A stretch of DNA of 64,000 bases from Polyangiaceae bacterium (GTDB lineage Bacteria > Myxococcota_A > Polyangia > Polyangiales > Polyangiaceae), in NCBI GenBank assembly GCA_020846005.1, contig JADLEQ010000025.1:1-64000 (forward strand). Direction: 5' to 3'. Positions 18,179 to 27,340 of this stretch are shown here, piece after piece (the stretch's first letter is position 1; each line of letters begins with the position of its first letter). The notes beneath the pieces were generated by a model. It was not told the origin of the DNA, did not search any database, and saw only the letters and a list, made by a program, of their open reading frames with translations. A program made the position numbers and the translations under genes.

Positions 18179-19426
18179 TCAGGTCGCGCCCTTCTCCTTC
18201 ACCGCGGCGCCGTCGCCGAGGTCCGCCGGGGGGGCGTCGATCAGCCGGGTGCCCGAGGGGGGCCCCTGCAGGAGCTCGAACGCCGCCCCGATGGCCGAGC
18301 CGACCGTGACCGGCGCCTGCACCGCCTTGCCCTCGCTCAGCACGAACACGACCCGCTGACCGCCGCGCTCCGCGAGCGCCGAGCCCGGTACGACGAGCTT
18401 GGGCTTGGCGCTCAGCGCCACTGCGTCGAGCGGCTTGGTGAGGAAGCGCACCTTGGCCGCCATGTCGGGCAGCAGGCGGGGCGGGGTGTCGACCAGCTTC
18501 ACCCAGACGATCGCGGTGGCCTTGGCGCGCTCGACCGTAGGGCGGACGCCGCTCACCTCGCCGCGGAAGCGCTGGTCCGGATAGGCGTCCAGCACGATCT
18601 CGGTGGGGGTACCCGCCGCGAGGGTGGCGAGGCGTGACTCGGTGACCTCCGTCTCGATCTCGAGGCTGCCGAAGTCCGCGAGCAGCGCGATGCCGCCGGC
18701 CGTGAGGGTCGCCCCCACCGCGCCTCCGCCCGCCACGTACTCGCCGACCTCGGCCAACTTGCGCACGATCACGCCGGAGAACGGCGCCGTCACCACCGCG
18801 GCCTCCACGCCTACCTTGGCCACCGGGATCGCGGCGGCAGCGGCGCCGGCCTCCGCCTTGGCGGCTCGCTCCGAGGCCTCCGCGGCGTCCACCCGCGCCC
18901 GCGCGGTGGCCAGCACGTCCCGGGTCGACGCGCCGCTCGAGACCAGGCGCTCCTCGCGGTCGAGCACGCGCCGCGCCTCCGCCACGTCGGCCTGGGCGAC
19001 CTTGATCCGCGAGCGAGCCGCGCTGGCCGCCGCCACCAGGCGTGTCTGGTTGGCGCGGGCGTCGTCAGCGTCGAGCTCGGCGATGCGGTCCCCGGCTCGG
19101 ACCGTCTGCCCCTCCTCGACGAGCACCCTGACGAGGCGCCCCGGCACGCGAGGCGCCACCACGGCCTTGCGTCGCGCGACGACGTAGCCGGTCGCGGTGA
19201 AGGCCACGTCCGCCTGCCCGGCCGCTACCTGGGTCACCTGCGTCACGGCGACCTCTCGCCGTACGAGCCGCTGCTCGATGCGGTCCTTCGCTGCCCAGGC
19301 GCCCGCCGCGACGGCGCCGAGCGCCGCCAACCACCCGAGCCGACGCGCCCAGGAGCCGCCCCCAGAGGGCGCGTCGCGGTGGATCCTCAGCGACGCCAGG
19401 TCCTGGCTGAGCTCGTCGTTCTCCAT
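18179..19426 (-). CDS. Membrane fusion protein (HlyD/MacA family) of an ABC efflux system
   Basis: 415 aa. There is one N-terminal transmembrane helix (about 30-47, WLAALGAVAAGAWAA). Lipoyl-like halves flank an alpha-helical hairpin: VVAPRVPGRLVRVLVEEGQ VR... and VVTAPFSGVIVRKLAEVGEYV. The hairpin (about 110-200) is Ala-rich and coiled coil. A beta-barrel and membrane-proximal domain follow (IVLDAYPDQRFRGEVSGV). It should span the periplasm and link the ABC complex downstream to an outer-membrane channel, which is not encoded here. It is the first gene of the operon. Confidence 0.9.
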   Translation of the reverse strand: MENDELSQDLASLRIHRDAPSGGGSWARRLGWLAALGAVAAGAWAAKDRIEQRLVRREVAVTQVTQVAAGQADVAFTATGYVVARRKAVVAPRVPGRLVRVLVEEGQTVRAGDRIAELDADDARANQTRLVAAASAARSRIKVAQADVAEARRVLDREERLVSSGASTRDVLATARARVDAAEASERAAKAEAGAAAAAIPVAKVGVEAAVVTAPFSGVIVRKLAEVGEYVAGGGAVGATLTAGGIALLADFGSLEIETEVTESRLATLAAGTPTEIVLDAYPDQRFRGEVSGVRPTVERAKATAIVWVKLVDTPPRLLPDMAAKVRFLTKPLDAVALSAKPKLVVPGSALAERGGQRVVFVLSEGKAVQAPVTVGSAIGAAFELLQGPPSGTRLIDAPPADLGDGAAVKEKGAT

Positions 19427-19707
19427 CGCGCGGCGTCAGCATGGCACCCGGGTCCGCGATCGTCCACGGGCACCCCGGGACGCGCCGGGCGCGCGCTGCC
19501 GGCTGCGCGCTCCTCGCCCCATGAGCGACGGGTGGGCCTCCAGCCGCACGGGGCGCGGCCCGTGCCAGGCCCACCAGCACCGAGCTCGCGCTCCTCGAGA
19601 CGTGGCTCGCCTGCGCCGTTACGGCGCCGACGGTCGCCGCGGTGTTCGCCGAGTAGGGTACGTCCCACGCCCCGCCCGCCGGCTGCGGGCGAGCGCTGGG
19701 CGCGGGC
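19427..19707. other. Intergenic region, no gene recognised
   Basis: 281 bases upstream of the membrane fusion protein gene and downstream of the propeller gene, both on the minus strand. Open frames here lack recognisable products. A GGGTCCGCG-rich segment and a CGGGCGCGGCCCG-like inverted stretch are present. It presumably holds the efflux operon promoter, but no convincing -35/-10 pair was found. Confidence 0.4.
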
Positions 19708-21780
19708 TCAGCGGAGCGCGACGCTGCGGACGACGACGTTGCCGGCGGTGTCGTATACGCGAAGGGTGAGGAGCGCCGGACCTTGCGGCGACAAGCCGGA
19801 CACGTCCGCGTCGAACTCCTCGCGGGCCTCGTCGAAGATGCCGTCCGTCGGCTCGAAGGGGAACCACTCGTCGGTGCCGACGACGCTGAACTCGATACGC
19901 TGGATCGGGCCGATGCCGTCGAGCGCGACGCCGGAGACCCGACGCCCGTTCACCTTCAGCGCCTCGACCGTCGGTGCGGTGTTGTCCACCAGCACCACGC
20001 CGCTCTCGCGCGAGTGCTTCTTCACGCGGCCCGGCGGGTTGCTGAGCTCGTCGCTCACCGTCACGCGCACCTTGTAGCGGCCCTCTGGCAGATCGGCGGT
20101 CTCCCAGGAGTACGAAGTCCCGGTGAGCTTCTCGGTCGGCTTCGTGAGCTCGTACCACGCGTTCGCGCCGAGCACCCGGTACTGCAGCCGGTAGCGCAGC
20201 TCGTCCTGATCGGGGTTGTCTACGCGCCACGTGAGGTTGACGCGCGTGTCCGAGGACTTGGCGACGGCGCCTCCCGAGGCGCGCACGCCCGTCTGTACGC
20301 CCGACGACGAGCGCTTCGCTGCGCTCGAGGCGTCGACTCCCGTGATCGTCGCGCGGAGATTGTCCGTCACGAACGCGAGGTCCAGCGCCGTCAGCACGAC
20401 GCTCGGATCCTGCGTCCAGCGAGCGCGGACCTGGACGAAGCGCCCAGGCGGGCTGTCGACGGCGCCGGGCGCGGTGATCCCCTTGCCCCAGGGGCTCCAG
20501 GTCGAGTCCGGTGTGGTCGTGTTGCCCGTGCGCGTGGAGAGCTCGAGCGTCCCGCTCGACTCCCAGCGGAGGCGCCCCCACTTCGCGCGGAGCCCGGCGT
20601 CGAGCACCTTGCTCGTCCACACCGCGTCGGCGCCGCCCACGCCGCGGACGGGGTGGAGCACCGCCGCGTCGCTCGCGGCGACGAAGGGATCCTTGCCGCC
20701 GAGCGCGAGGGCGGTGACCTGGCGCTCCTCCACGTCCGCGAGGAGCACGTTGCCGTGGTCGTCGTCGACCTCATAGACGCGGCCCTCGCCGCCCGTGCCG
20801 ACGTACGCCTTGCCGTCCGCGAGCTGGAGGCTGGTGAAGTGCTCGCTCGAGTCCTCGAACAGCGTGTCCGGGACGCCGTCGCGCTCGACGCGGACCAGCA
20901 CGCCGCGCCCGCGCGGCCCGCCGCCCCCGCCCCCCGCGCCCGGCGACGGCATCATCCCGGGCGCCATGCCGCCCATCGGGCGCATCGGCGCGACGAACCC
21001 GCCGGGCATCTCGTTGGCGATGGCATAGACGCTGCCATCCGCGCCGACGGCGATGGAGCGCACCTCGGTGCGACCGAAGTCGTAGAACACCGTGCCCCGC
21101 CCCGGCGCCGTCACCTGGTAGAGCTTCGCCTTGTCGCCGCCGCCCGTGTAGACGGTGCCGTCCGCGCCGACCGCGACGCTCATCAGGTGCTCCTCTTCCG
21201 CGTCGAAGTGAACCTGGGCGTCGCCCGTCTTGCTGACGCGCCACAGCTTGCCCTGCGGTCCCGTGGCGGCGAACACGCTGTCCGTCCTCTTGTCGTAGGC
21301 GACCGCCCAGACGTGCGCCGTCTCCTTCAGCGTGGCGAGCTCGGTGAGCTTGCCCTTCTCCCACTTGAAGAGCTTGCCGTCGGGGATCGTCGCGAGGATG
21401 ACGGCGCCCCACGCCTCGGTCATGGACGTGATCGCCAGCGCCTTCGTCTCCGCGACGACGGCCGGCTTGTCGCCCTTCACCTCGAACAGCTTGCCGTCGT
21501 TGCCCGTACCGAGCAGGACGCCGCCATCGGCGCGGCGGAGCGCGCTCCAGATGGTCGTGGTCTCCGGGACGGGGGTCGCCCCGAGCGTGAGGCCCGCGCG
21601 GACCTCGCCGCGTGAGGTGACCGCGGTGCCGGTGAGGTCTCCGCCCTTGAAGTCGTCCGCCTGCTCCAGCTCGAAGCGGCGGGTGCCGACGGCCGCTGCC
21701 TGGACGGCCACGAGGGCGAGGGCCAGGCCGGCGCCGAGGAGCGGGGTGCGGACGCGGGGGAGGAGTCGAGGGCGCTGCAT
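19708..21780 (-). CDS. Exported beta-propeller protein with fibronectin-like C-terminus
   Basis: 690 aa. A signal peptide spans about residues 1-30 (LLGAGLALALVAVQAAAVG). Residues 60-400 contain repeated 'GxDGxVYxGxG.D.xLYxV' blades (ILATIPDGKLFKW, VFAATGPQGKLWRV, VGADGTVYTGGGDKAKLYQV, IAVGADGSVYAIA), a propeller with a Gly/Met/Pro-rich insertion (about 255-290). The C-terminal 300 residues look like beta-sandwich (FN3/Ig-like) domains, with LTWRVDNPDQDELRYRLQYRV and VDNTAPTVEALKV. It is probably a periplasmic or surface scaffold. The family is common in myxobacteria but its function is not known to me. Confidence 0.85.
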   Translation of the reverse strand: MQRPRLLPRVRTPLLGAGLALALVAVQAAAVGTRRFELEQADDFKGGDLTGTAVTSRGEVRAGLTLGATPVPETTTIWSALRRADGGVLLGTGNDGKLFEVKGDKPAVVAETKALAITSMTEAWGAVILATIPDGKLFKWEKGKLTELATLKETAHVWAVAYDKRTDSVFAATGPQGKLWRVSKTGDAQVHFDAEEEHLMSVAVGADGTVYTGGGDKAKLYQVTAPGRGTVFYDFGRTEVRSIAVGADGSVYAIANEMPGGFVAPMRPMGGMAPGMMPSPGAGGGGGGPRGRGVLVRVERDGVPDTLFEDSSEHFTSLQLADGKAYVGTGGEGRVYEVDDDHGNVLLADVEERQVTALALGGKDPFVAASDAAVLHPVRGVGGADAVWTSKVLDAGLRAKWGRLRWESSGTLELSTRTGNTTTPDSTWSPWGKGITAPGAVDSPPGRFVQVRARWTQDPSVVLTALDLAFVTDNLRATITGVDASSAAKRSSSGVQTGVRASGGAVAKSSDTRVNLTWRVDNPDQDELRYRLQYRVLGANAWYELTKPTEKLTGTSYSWETADLPEGRYKVRVTVSDELSNPPGRVKKHSRESGVVLVDNTAPTVEALKVNGRRVSGVALDGIGPIQRIEFSVVGTDEWFPFEPTDGIFDEAREEFDADVSGLSPQGPALLTLRVYDTAGNVVVRSVALR

Positions 21781-21911
21781 GGGCGAAGGTGGGCATTGGT
21801 AGCACGGTCTGGACGGGGGCGGACCAGGCCACCGGCCGGGCCCGCTCGGGTCGGCGGGATCCGCGGCCGCGCCCGCGCCAAGGGTGCGCCAGGGGTGCGC
21901 CCGCCCGCCCG

Positions 21912-23321
21912 CTATCGCTTCGCCGCCGCTCTCAGCCGGGCGCGGAGGCGGGACGCGTAGCCGAGCTTGTTCTCCTGCTTCGTCCGCCCGATGGCCAGCG
22001 CGTCGGCGGGCACGTCGGCGGTGACGGTCGTGCCCGTCGCCACGTATGCACCCTCCCCAATCGTCACGGGCGCGACGAGCTGCGAGTCGCTGCCGATGAA
22101 GGCCCCGGCGCCGATGACGGTGCGGTGCTTGGCGAAGCCGTCGTAGTTGCAGAAGATGGTTCCGGCGCCCACGTTGGCGCCCTCGCCCACCTCACCGTCG
22201 CCCAGGTACGCCAGGTGGTTCGCCTTGGCGCCGCGACGCAGGCGCGTCTGCTTCGTCTCCACGAAGTTGCCGACGTGCGCCTCGGCCTCGATCACGCTCC
22301 CGGGGCGGAGGTGGGCGAACGGCCCGATCCGCGCGCCCTCGCCGACCACGCTCTCCGTGACGACGCTGTACGGCAGCAGCGTCGCGCCCGGACCGATCTC
22401 TGCGTCGGTGAGCACGCAGCCCACGTCGATCACGGCCCCCGCCCCGATGCGAGTCCGCCCGCGCAGGCGCGTCGCGGCCTCGACGGTGGCGTCCGGCCCG
22501 ATCTCGACTCCGTCGTCGATGCGCGCGTCCCCGCGGACCGTCACGCCCGCGAGGGCGTGGCGGTGCGCGATCTCTCGGTAGAGCGCGTCCTCCGCGGCCG
22601 CGAGCTGGGCCCGGTCGTTCACTCCGACGACGGCGTCGGCGCCCCCTACCACCGCCGCGGCGCCGCCCCGGGCCGCCGCCGCCGCCACCACGTCCGTCAA
22701 GTAGAGCTCCCCCTGCGCGTTGTTCGGCTGCAGGCCCGCGACGGCCGCCCGCAGGAACGGCACCTGGGCCGCGTACACCCCCGCGTTGATCTCGCGGATC
22801 GCGCGCTCGGCGTCCGAGCCGAGGTCTCGCTCCTCCCGGATCCCGAGCGGCGCGCCGCCCGGTCCGCGGAGGACGCGCCCGAAACCCCGTGGGTCGTCGA
22901 GGACGCAGGTGAGGAACGCGAGCGGCGCGCCCCCAGCGAGCCCCGCCACCACGCGCTCCAGATCCGCGAGCGCCAGGAGCGGCGCGTCGCCGCAGAGGAC
23001 GAGGACCCGGCTGGCCTCGACGGCCTCGAGCCCGGCCCGTGCGGCGTCGCCCGTCCCCCGCGGCTCCGCCTGCACCGCGGTGGTCACCCGGTCGCCGAAG
23101 GCGGCGGCGAGGTACGCCTCCAGCTCGGCGCGCCCGGCGCCTCCCACCACGACGACCACGCGCGAGGCGCCCGCCTCGAGCGCGGCGCGGACCGGGAAGT
23201 GGACGAGCGGGCGGCCGCAGATCGGGTGGAGCACCTTGGGGAGGGCGCTCCGCATGCGCTTACCCTGGCCGGCGGCGAGGACGACGGCATCCAGGGACGA
23301 CACAGCTGTGCGGGACGACAT
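21912..23321 (-). CDS. glmU: Bifunctional UDP-GlcNAc pyrophosphorylase / GlcN-1-P acetyltransferase
   Basis: 469 aa. The N-terminal half is a nucleotidyltransferase with LAAGQGKRMRSALPK at 14-28 and the LCGDAPLL uridyl site. The C-terminal half is a left-handed beta-helix of hexapeptide repeats (IGAGAVIDVGCVLTDAEIGPGATLL) with acetyltransferase residues in HLRPGSVIEAEAHVGNFVETK and NHLAYLGD. It makes UDP-GlcNAc for peptidoglycan and LPS. The start is ATG 23321 (MSSRTAV), supported by TAGAGT 7 nt upstream. The longer frame to 23462 crosses that promoter and the divergent gene's start. Confidence 0.96.
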   Translation of the reverse strand: MSSRTAVSSLDAVVLAAGQGKRMRSALPKVLHPICGRPLVHFPVRAALEAGASRVVVVVGGAGRAELEAYLAAAFGDRVTTAVQAEPRGTGDAARAGLEAVEASRVLVLCGDAPLLALADLERVVAGLAGGAPLAFLTCVLDDPRGFGRVLRGPGGAPLGIREERDLGSDAERAIREINAGVYAAQVPFLRAAVAGLQPNNAQGELYLTDVVAAAAARGGAAAVVGGADAVVGVNDRAQLAAAEDALYREIAHRHALAGVTVRGDARIDDGVEIGPDATVEAATRLRGRTRIGAGAVIDVGCVLTDAEIGPGATLLPYSVVTESVVGEGARIGPFAHLRPGSVIEAEAHVGNFVETKQTRLRRGAKANHLAYLGDGEVGEGANVGAGTIFCNYDGFAKHRTVIGAGAFIGSDSQLVAPVTIGEGAYVATGTTVTADVPADALAIGRTKQENKLGYASRLRARLRAAAKR

Positions 23322-23328
23322 GGCCGTG

Positions 23329-23334
23329 ACTCTA
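23329..23334 (-). promoter_or_regulatory. Putative -10 hexamer, leaderless glmU start
   Basis: Minus-strand TAGAGT lies 7 nt before ATG 23321. No Shine-Dalgarno is seen in the gap. Confidence 0.45.
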
Positions 23335-23442
23335 CTCGACGCGCCGTGGAGGTGGTCGGCTGGGACGCCGCCGCGCTCGACGCCATGGCACTCGACGCTT
23401 CGCGTCATGCATTTCGTCCGTCCGAGGGCGGGTGTTCCCGGG

Positions 23443-23448
23443 TATGCT
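23443..23448 (+). promoter_or_regulatory. Putative -10 hexamer, leaderless start of the giant lipoprotein gene
   Basis: TATGCT lies 7 nt before ATG 23456. The alternative starts at 23432 and 23444 would lie upstream of or inside this hexamer, so it helps to choose 23456. Confidence 0.45.
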
Positions 23449-23455
23449 TCAGACG

Positions 23456-26400
23456 ATGTCACGTCGAGCGGCAGGGGTTCGCACGTCTCTCGGGCTGGTG
23501 GTCGCCCTCGCGGGCGCGTGCTCTACGGACTTCGACGGCACGCGCCGTGTCCCCGAGCGGGCGTCCCTCGGCGCCGAGATCTACGGTGCCATCTGTGATC
23601 GCGTCGGCGCGTCGGCGCTCACCGAGGATCTCGCCGGTCGCTCGTACCGTCGCGTGTGCCACCCCGATCTGCAGGGTGAGTACTCCGATACGGTCGACGT
23701 GTCCGTCCTTCCGCCCGTCAGCGGGAGCGCCGCGATCGCGCGGACGCTGGCCGTCGCGAAGCTGGAGGCGCTCGCGCGGCGCCGCGCGGAGCTCGTGCGC
23801 GCGCTCGACGCGACGTTCCCCAAGGAGTCGCTGCTCGTGCCGCGCGGCGGCGGCGAGACGATCGACAGCCACGAGGCGCTCTCCCAGTTCCTGCGCGCGC
23901 TCATCCCGCTGCAGGAGGGCAACCCCGTCGATCCCACGACGGCCGAGCCGCTCCTCCCCGCGGCGACGCGCGCGACCGGTCGGCTGTTCGCGTCGCTCGG
24001 CGGACCGGGCGGCGACGCCTTCACGCGGACGGCCGACGCCGCGCGGGCCGCGAAGGCGCAGGCGGCATTCGCGCGGCTCAGCGGGCGGCAAGGCTACCGG
24101 CCGGTCCGCGTGGTGCTGGGCGCGGTCCGCCCCGCCGTCGCCTACCCCGAGCTCCGCGCGCTGGCGCAGGTGCTCGGGCCACGCCTCGGCCCCGGCGGCG
24201 CGATGCGCGACGCGTTCCAGGACGTGCTCGGCATGGCGGAGTCGGAGCTCTCGACCTCGGTCGTCCAGCCGCTCCCGCCGCCGTGGGCGCTCGCGGACCC
24301 GACGCGCCTGCAGCCGACCCGCCCGCGGACGACGCCGGAGGTCGCGGCGGCGGCGCTGCTCGCCGAGCACGTCGCCTTCGCGACGCCCGGGCAGGACGCC
24401 CGGTACATCGTGCGGCGCGACGTGCGGGGCTTCGCGCTGCCCGCCAGCGCGTCGCCGGGCGCGTTCGGCGCGCCCTTCGCCGACACCGACGCAGACGGCC
24501 TCGCCGACGTGGACGCGCTCGGGCGCTTCGTCGGGTCGAGCGGGGCGCTCGCGCCGATCGATCCGCCGTTCGTCGTCCCCGGGTGGCCACGGATCGAGGC
24601 GCCGGACTCCCACGGGCGCGCGCTCGGGGGGAGCGGCGCGCCGGTCTACGGCTACGTGGACACCAGCCGGACCCTGCTGAACGCCCTGCTCCGCGACCTG
24701 CAGCCACTCCTCGACCCCGACTCGGGGGACGAGACGCTCGCCGACCTCTTGAGCGGAGCCTTCCTCCTCTACGGTGATCCCGTGGAGCGGCAGGCTTCGT
24801 GGGCCTCCGGAGGTTCGTACTCGAGCTTCGACGCCCACGCCTCGCCCCTCGCCGATCTCCTGCACGCCACCGGTCAGGTCCTCGCCGACCCGAAGAGCGA
24901 CGTGGCGCTCGCGGTGGTAGAGAAGCTCTTCGTCGAGCACGAGGCGCTGATGGCGCGCATCATCGGCGCCGCGCTCCGCCTGCGCGAGGTGAGCAACCAG
25001 CACCCCGAGGCGCGCCTCAGCCCCCAGGACGTGTTCTGGGACGACCTCCTCGAGGTCCTGGTCCGCGTGCTGAAGAAGCCGGCGCTCTTCAAGGATGTCG
25101 TCCGCGCGTTCAAGGATCCGCGCGTGAACACCACGCTCGCGCGCGCCTTCTCCGAGTACTCCAAGTACACGGACATGGTCACCTACGACCCGAACGACCT
25201 GAACGGCGGCACCATCAACCTGACCGTCGGCGGCGGCTCGACGCAGCCGCCCGTGTCGCGGCCCGTCGATCGCGCCACGCCCGACGCCCTGCTGCCGGAC
25301 GGCACGGAGAACCGCAGCGGGTTCCATCGCATCCTGCAGATGATCCACGACATGGACGGCGTGAACGCCTGCAACAAGCAGGGCGCCGTGATCCGACTCA
25401 AGCTGGGAGCGCTCGATCTCAAATGGCCGCTGGTCGGCTCCTACTCCGAGTGCGACCTGTTCGTGTTCCGCGACATCGGCCTCATCTACCTCGACAGCGT
25501 GCTCGACGACGTCTACTCGCGGAACCCCCCGCAGGCGGAGCTGCCGATCGGCGACGCCACGCTGAACGGCATCATCGGGCTCCTCGGTGGCGTCATCAGC
25601 ATCGACCAGGCGTTCCAGGACTCCAGCAACATCGACGGCCTGTCGCTCAACCCGACGCCCCGCGCGTTCCATCGGCTCGTGTACTTCGGCACGACGAGCG
25701 GCCGCTTCGACTCCTTCTTCGGCGGGCAGATGCCCGATCGAGATCCGTTCCTCGGCGCGGGGCAGAGGAACGCGCTCACCAACACGTTCGTCAGCTCGCT
25801 CATCGAGCCGCTCGCCACCTCAGTGTGCCCACCGCGCATGGTCGCCGGCCTGCCCGTCGCGGACTGCGCCGCGGACACCTCGGCCTCGTTCCCCAGCGGC
25901 CGGAAGGGCACCCCCTACGATCTCCTCCGGGTCCGAGATCGCGGCGGGATCTTCCTCTGGGAGCACTTCGACTTCCTGAACGGCGTCGCGCCGCTCGCCT
26001 ACGCCTTCGACGTCCACGACGAGTCCCAGCTCTTCCTCGACCTCCTGCAGGCGCTCTATCGCCACTGGCCGAGCGAGCAGCACGGCGCAGAGTGCGAGAA
26101 GACGGGCACCTGGTACAAGGATCGCCCGGACTACAACCCGCGCTACTGTGCGGAGTCGGGGCTCTCCCGCTACGAGCCGGTGCTGACGGAGCTCTACGAG
26201 GGTGACCTGCTCCCGGCGATTGGCGATCTGCTCACCCTGATCGACACGCCCGGGTTCGTGACGGACGAGCGCAACGGCGGCACGCCCCGCCACGGGCTGG
26301 ACGTGGTCCTCGATCTCGCCGAGGCGCTGCTCGATCCCGACTACGCTGCGCAGGGCGGCGTCCGGGATCGGTCGGGCCAGGCGGCGACGACGTGGGCCGA

Positions 26401-27325
26401 CGGCACGACGCCCAAGGCGCAGGTCACGCCGATCGATCTGTTCGCGCGCGCGCTCCGAGGCATCGACCAGCGGCTCGAGGGCAACCCGCGCCACGCGCGC
26501 TGGCTCTCCGCGCGCTCGCGCCTGGTGGACACCTTCCTCGCCGTCGAGGGGACGGGATCGGCGGCCCGGTTCGTGAATCCCGGCACGCCGAAGGCGATCC
26601 CCGTCTTGGTCCGCGTGCTGCGCGAGCAGCTCAACGCGAACTGCCCCGACCGGGAGACGTCCCCCACGCGCTGCGCGTGGCCGATCGAGGCGCTGCCGCA
26701 GAAGACGATCACCACGATGGAGGCGGCGCCGTTCTCGGCGATGATGCACCTGCTCGATCGCATCGATCAGGATGCGGGCGCGCGCCTCGTCGTGCAGCGG
26801 CTGCTCGCGTACCTGCTCGCCCAGGCCAGCGGCAACGACGCGCAGCGCGCCACGCTCGCGTCGGTCGCGGACCTCCTCCAGCTCCTCGGCGACGACACGA
26901 ACCTGCCGCCCATCTACAACGCGCTCGCGCTGGCGGCCGCGCCGGCCACGACCCAGGCCGACGGCCGCCCCGCCCCGGGCGCCGCCGACCGCATCTTCGA
27001 GCTGGTGAACGCGCTCACCCGCGAAGCGGACGCGAGCGGCGCGCCCGCCGACAACGCGTTCGATCGCCACCACGTCGTCGACTGGATGCTGCGCAACCTC
27101 TTCACGCCGATGGACACCTCCGACCCGGAGAGCCTGACGCCGATCGAGGTCTTGATCGACGTGATCGCCGAGGTGAACCGGACCGACTCCGGCCTCCCCC
27201 GAGAGACGCCGCTCTCTGCCCAGGATTTCAGCTACGTGTTCGGGACGCTCCGTGACTTCTTCACGGGCGAGACCCGAGGGCTCGAGCAGTTCTACGAGAT
27301 CGTCCGCCACCGTGACGGGCGCTGA
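23456..27325 (+). CDS. Very large lipoprotein of unknown function
   Basis: 1289 aa. The signal peptide ends LAGACS (Cys22 from ATG 23456). The mature chain is mostly helical and Leu/Asp-rich. A Ca-binding-like DTDADGLADVD loop sits near residue 342, and there is a Gly/Ser/Thr stretch (about 590). Further blocks resemble each other: LLDPDSGDETLADLLSG, LLHATGQVLADPKSDVA and VLDLAEALLDPDYAAQGG. This hints at repeated helical units. No domain is recognised. The FadL-like gene starts 15 bp downstream, so the two are probably co-transcribed. A role as a periplasm- or surface-facing partner of that porin is inference only. Confidence 0.82.
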   Translation: MSRRAAGVRTSLGLVVALAGACSTDFDGTRRVPERASLGAEIYGAICDRVGASALTEDLAGRSYRRVCHPDLQGEYSDTVDVSVLPPVSGSAAIARTLAVAKLEALARRRAELVRALDATFPKESLLVPRGGGETIDSHEALSQFLRALIPLQEGNPVDPTTAEPLLPAATRATGRLFASLGGPGGDAFTRTADAARAAKAQAAFARLSGRQGYRPVRVVLGAVRPAVAYPELRALAQVLGPRLGPGGAMRDAFQDVLGMAESELSTSVVQPLPPPWALADPTRLQPTRPRTTPEVAAAALLAEHVAFATPGQDARYIVRRDVRGFALPASASPGAFGAPFADTDADGLADVDALGRFVGSSGALAPIDPPFVVPGWPRIEAPDSHGRALGGSGAPVYGYVDTSRTLLNALLRDLQPLLDPDSGDETLADLLSGAFLLYGDPVERQASWASGGSYSSFDAHASPLADLLHATGQVLADPKSDVALAVVEKLFVEHEALMARIIGAALRLREVSNQHPEARLSPQDVFWDDLLEVLVRVLKKPALFKDVVRAFKDPRVNTTLARAFSEYSKYTDMVTYDPNDLNGGTINLTVGGGSTQPPVSRPVDRATPDALLPDGTENRSGFHRILQMIHDMDGVNACNKQGAVIRLKLGALDLKWPLVGSYSECDLFVFRDIGLIYLDSVLDDVYSRNPPQAELPIGDATLNGIIGLLGGVISIDQAFQDSSNIDGLSLNPTPRAFHRLVYFGTTSGRFDSFFGGQMPDRDPFLGAGQRNALTNTFVSSLIEPLATSVCPPRMVAGLPVADCAADTSASFPSGRKGTPYDLLRVRDRGGIFLWEHFDFLNGVAPLAYAFDVHDESQLFLDLLQALYRHWPSEQHGAECEKTGTWYKDRPDYNPRYCAESGLSRYEPVLTELYEGDLLPAIGDLLTLIDTPGFVTDERNGGTPRHGLDVVLDLAEALLDPDYAAQGGVRDRSGQAATTWADGTTPKAQVTPIDLFARALRGIDQRLEGNPRHARWLSARSRLVDTFLAVEGTGSAARFVNPGTPKAIPVLVRVLREQLNANCPDRETSPTRCAWPIEALPQKTITTMEAAPFSAMMHLLDRIDQDAGARLVVQRLLAYLLAQASGNDAQRATLASVADLLQLLGDDTNLPPIYNALALAAAPATTQADGRPAPGAADRIFELVNALTREADASGAPADNAFDRHHVVDWMLRNLFTPMDTSDPESLTPIEVLIDVIAEVNRTDSGLPRETPLSAQDFSYVFGTLRDFFTGETRGLEQFYEIVRHRDGR

Positions 27326-27340
27326 GCCCGACCTCTCCCC

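Noticed and set aside
19783-24680. Long plus-strand frames opposite the propeller gene and glmU
   Set aside because: The minus-strand genes have signal peptides and family motifs. The plus frames have none.
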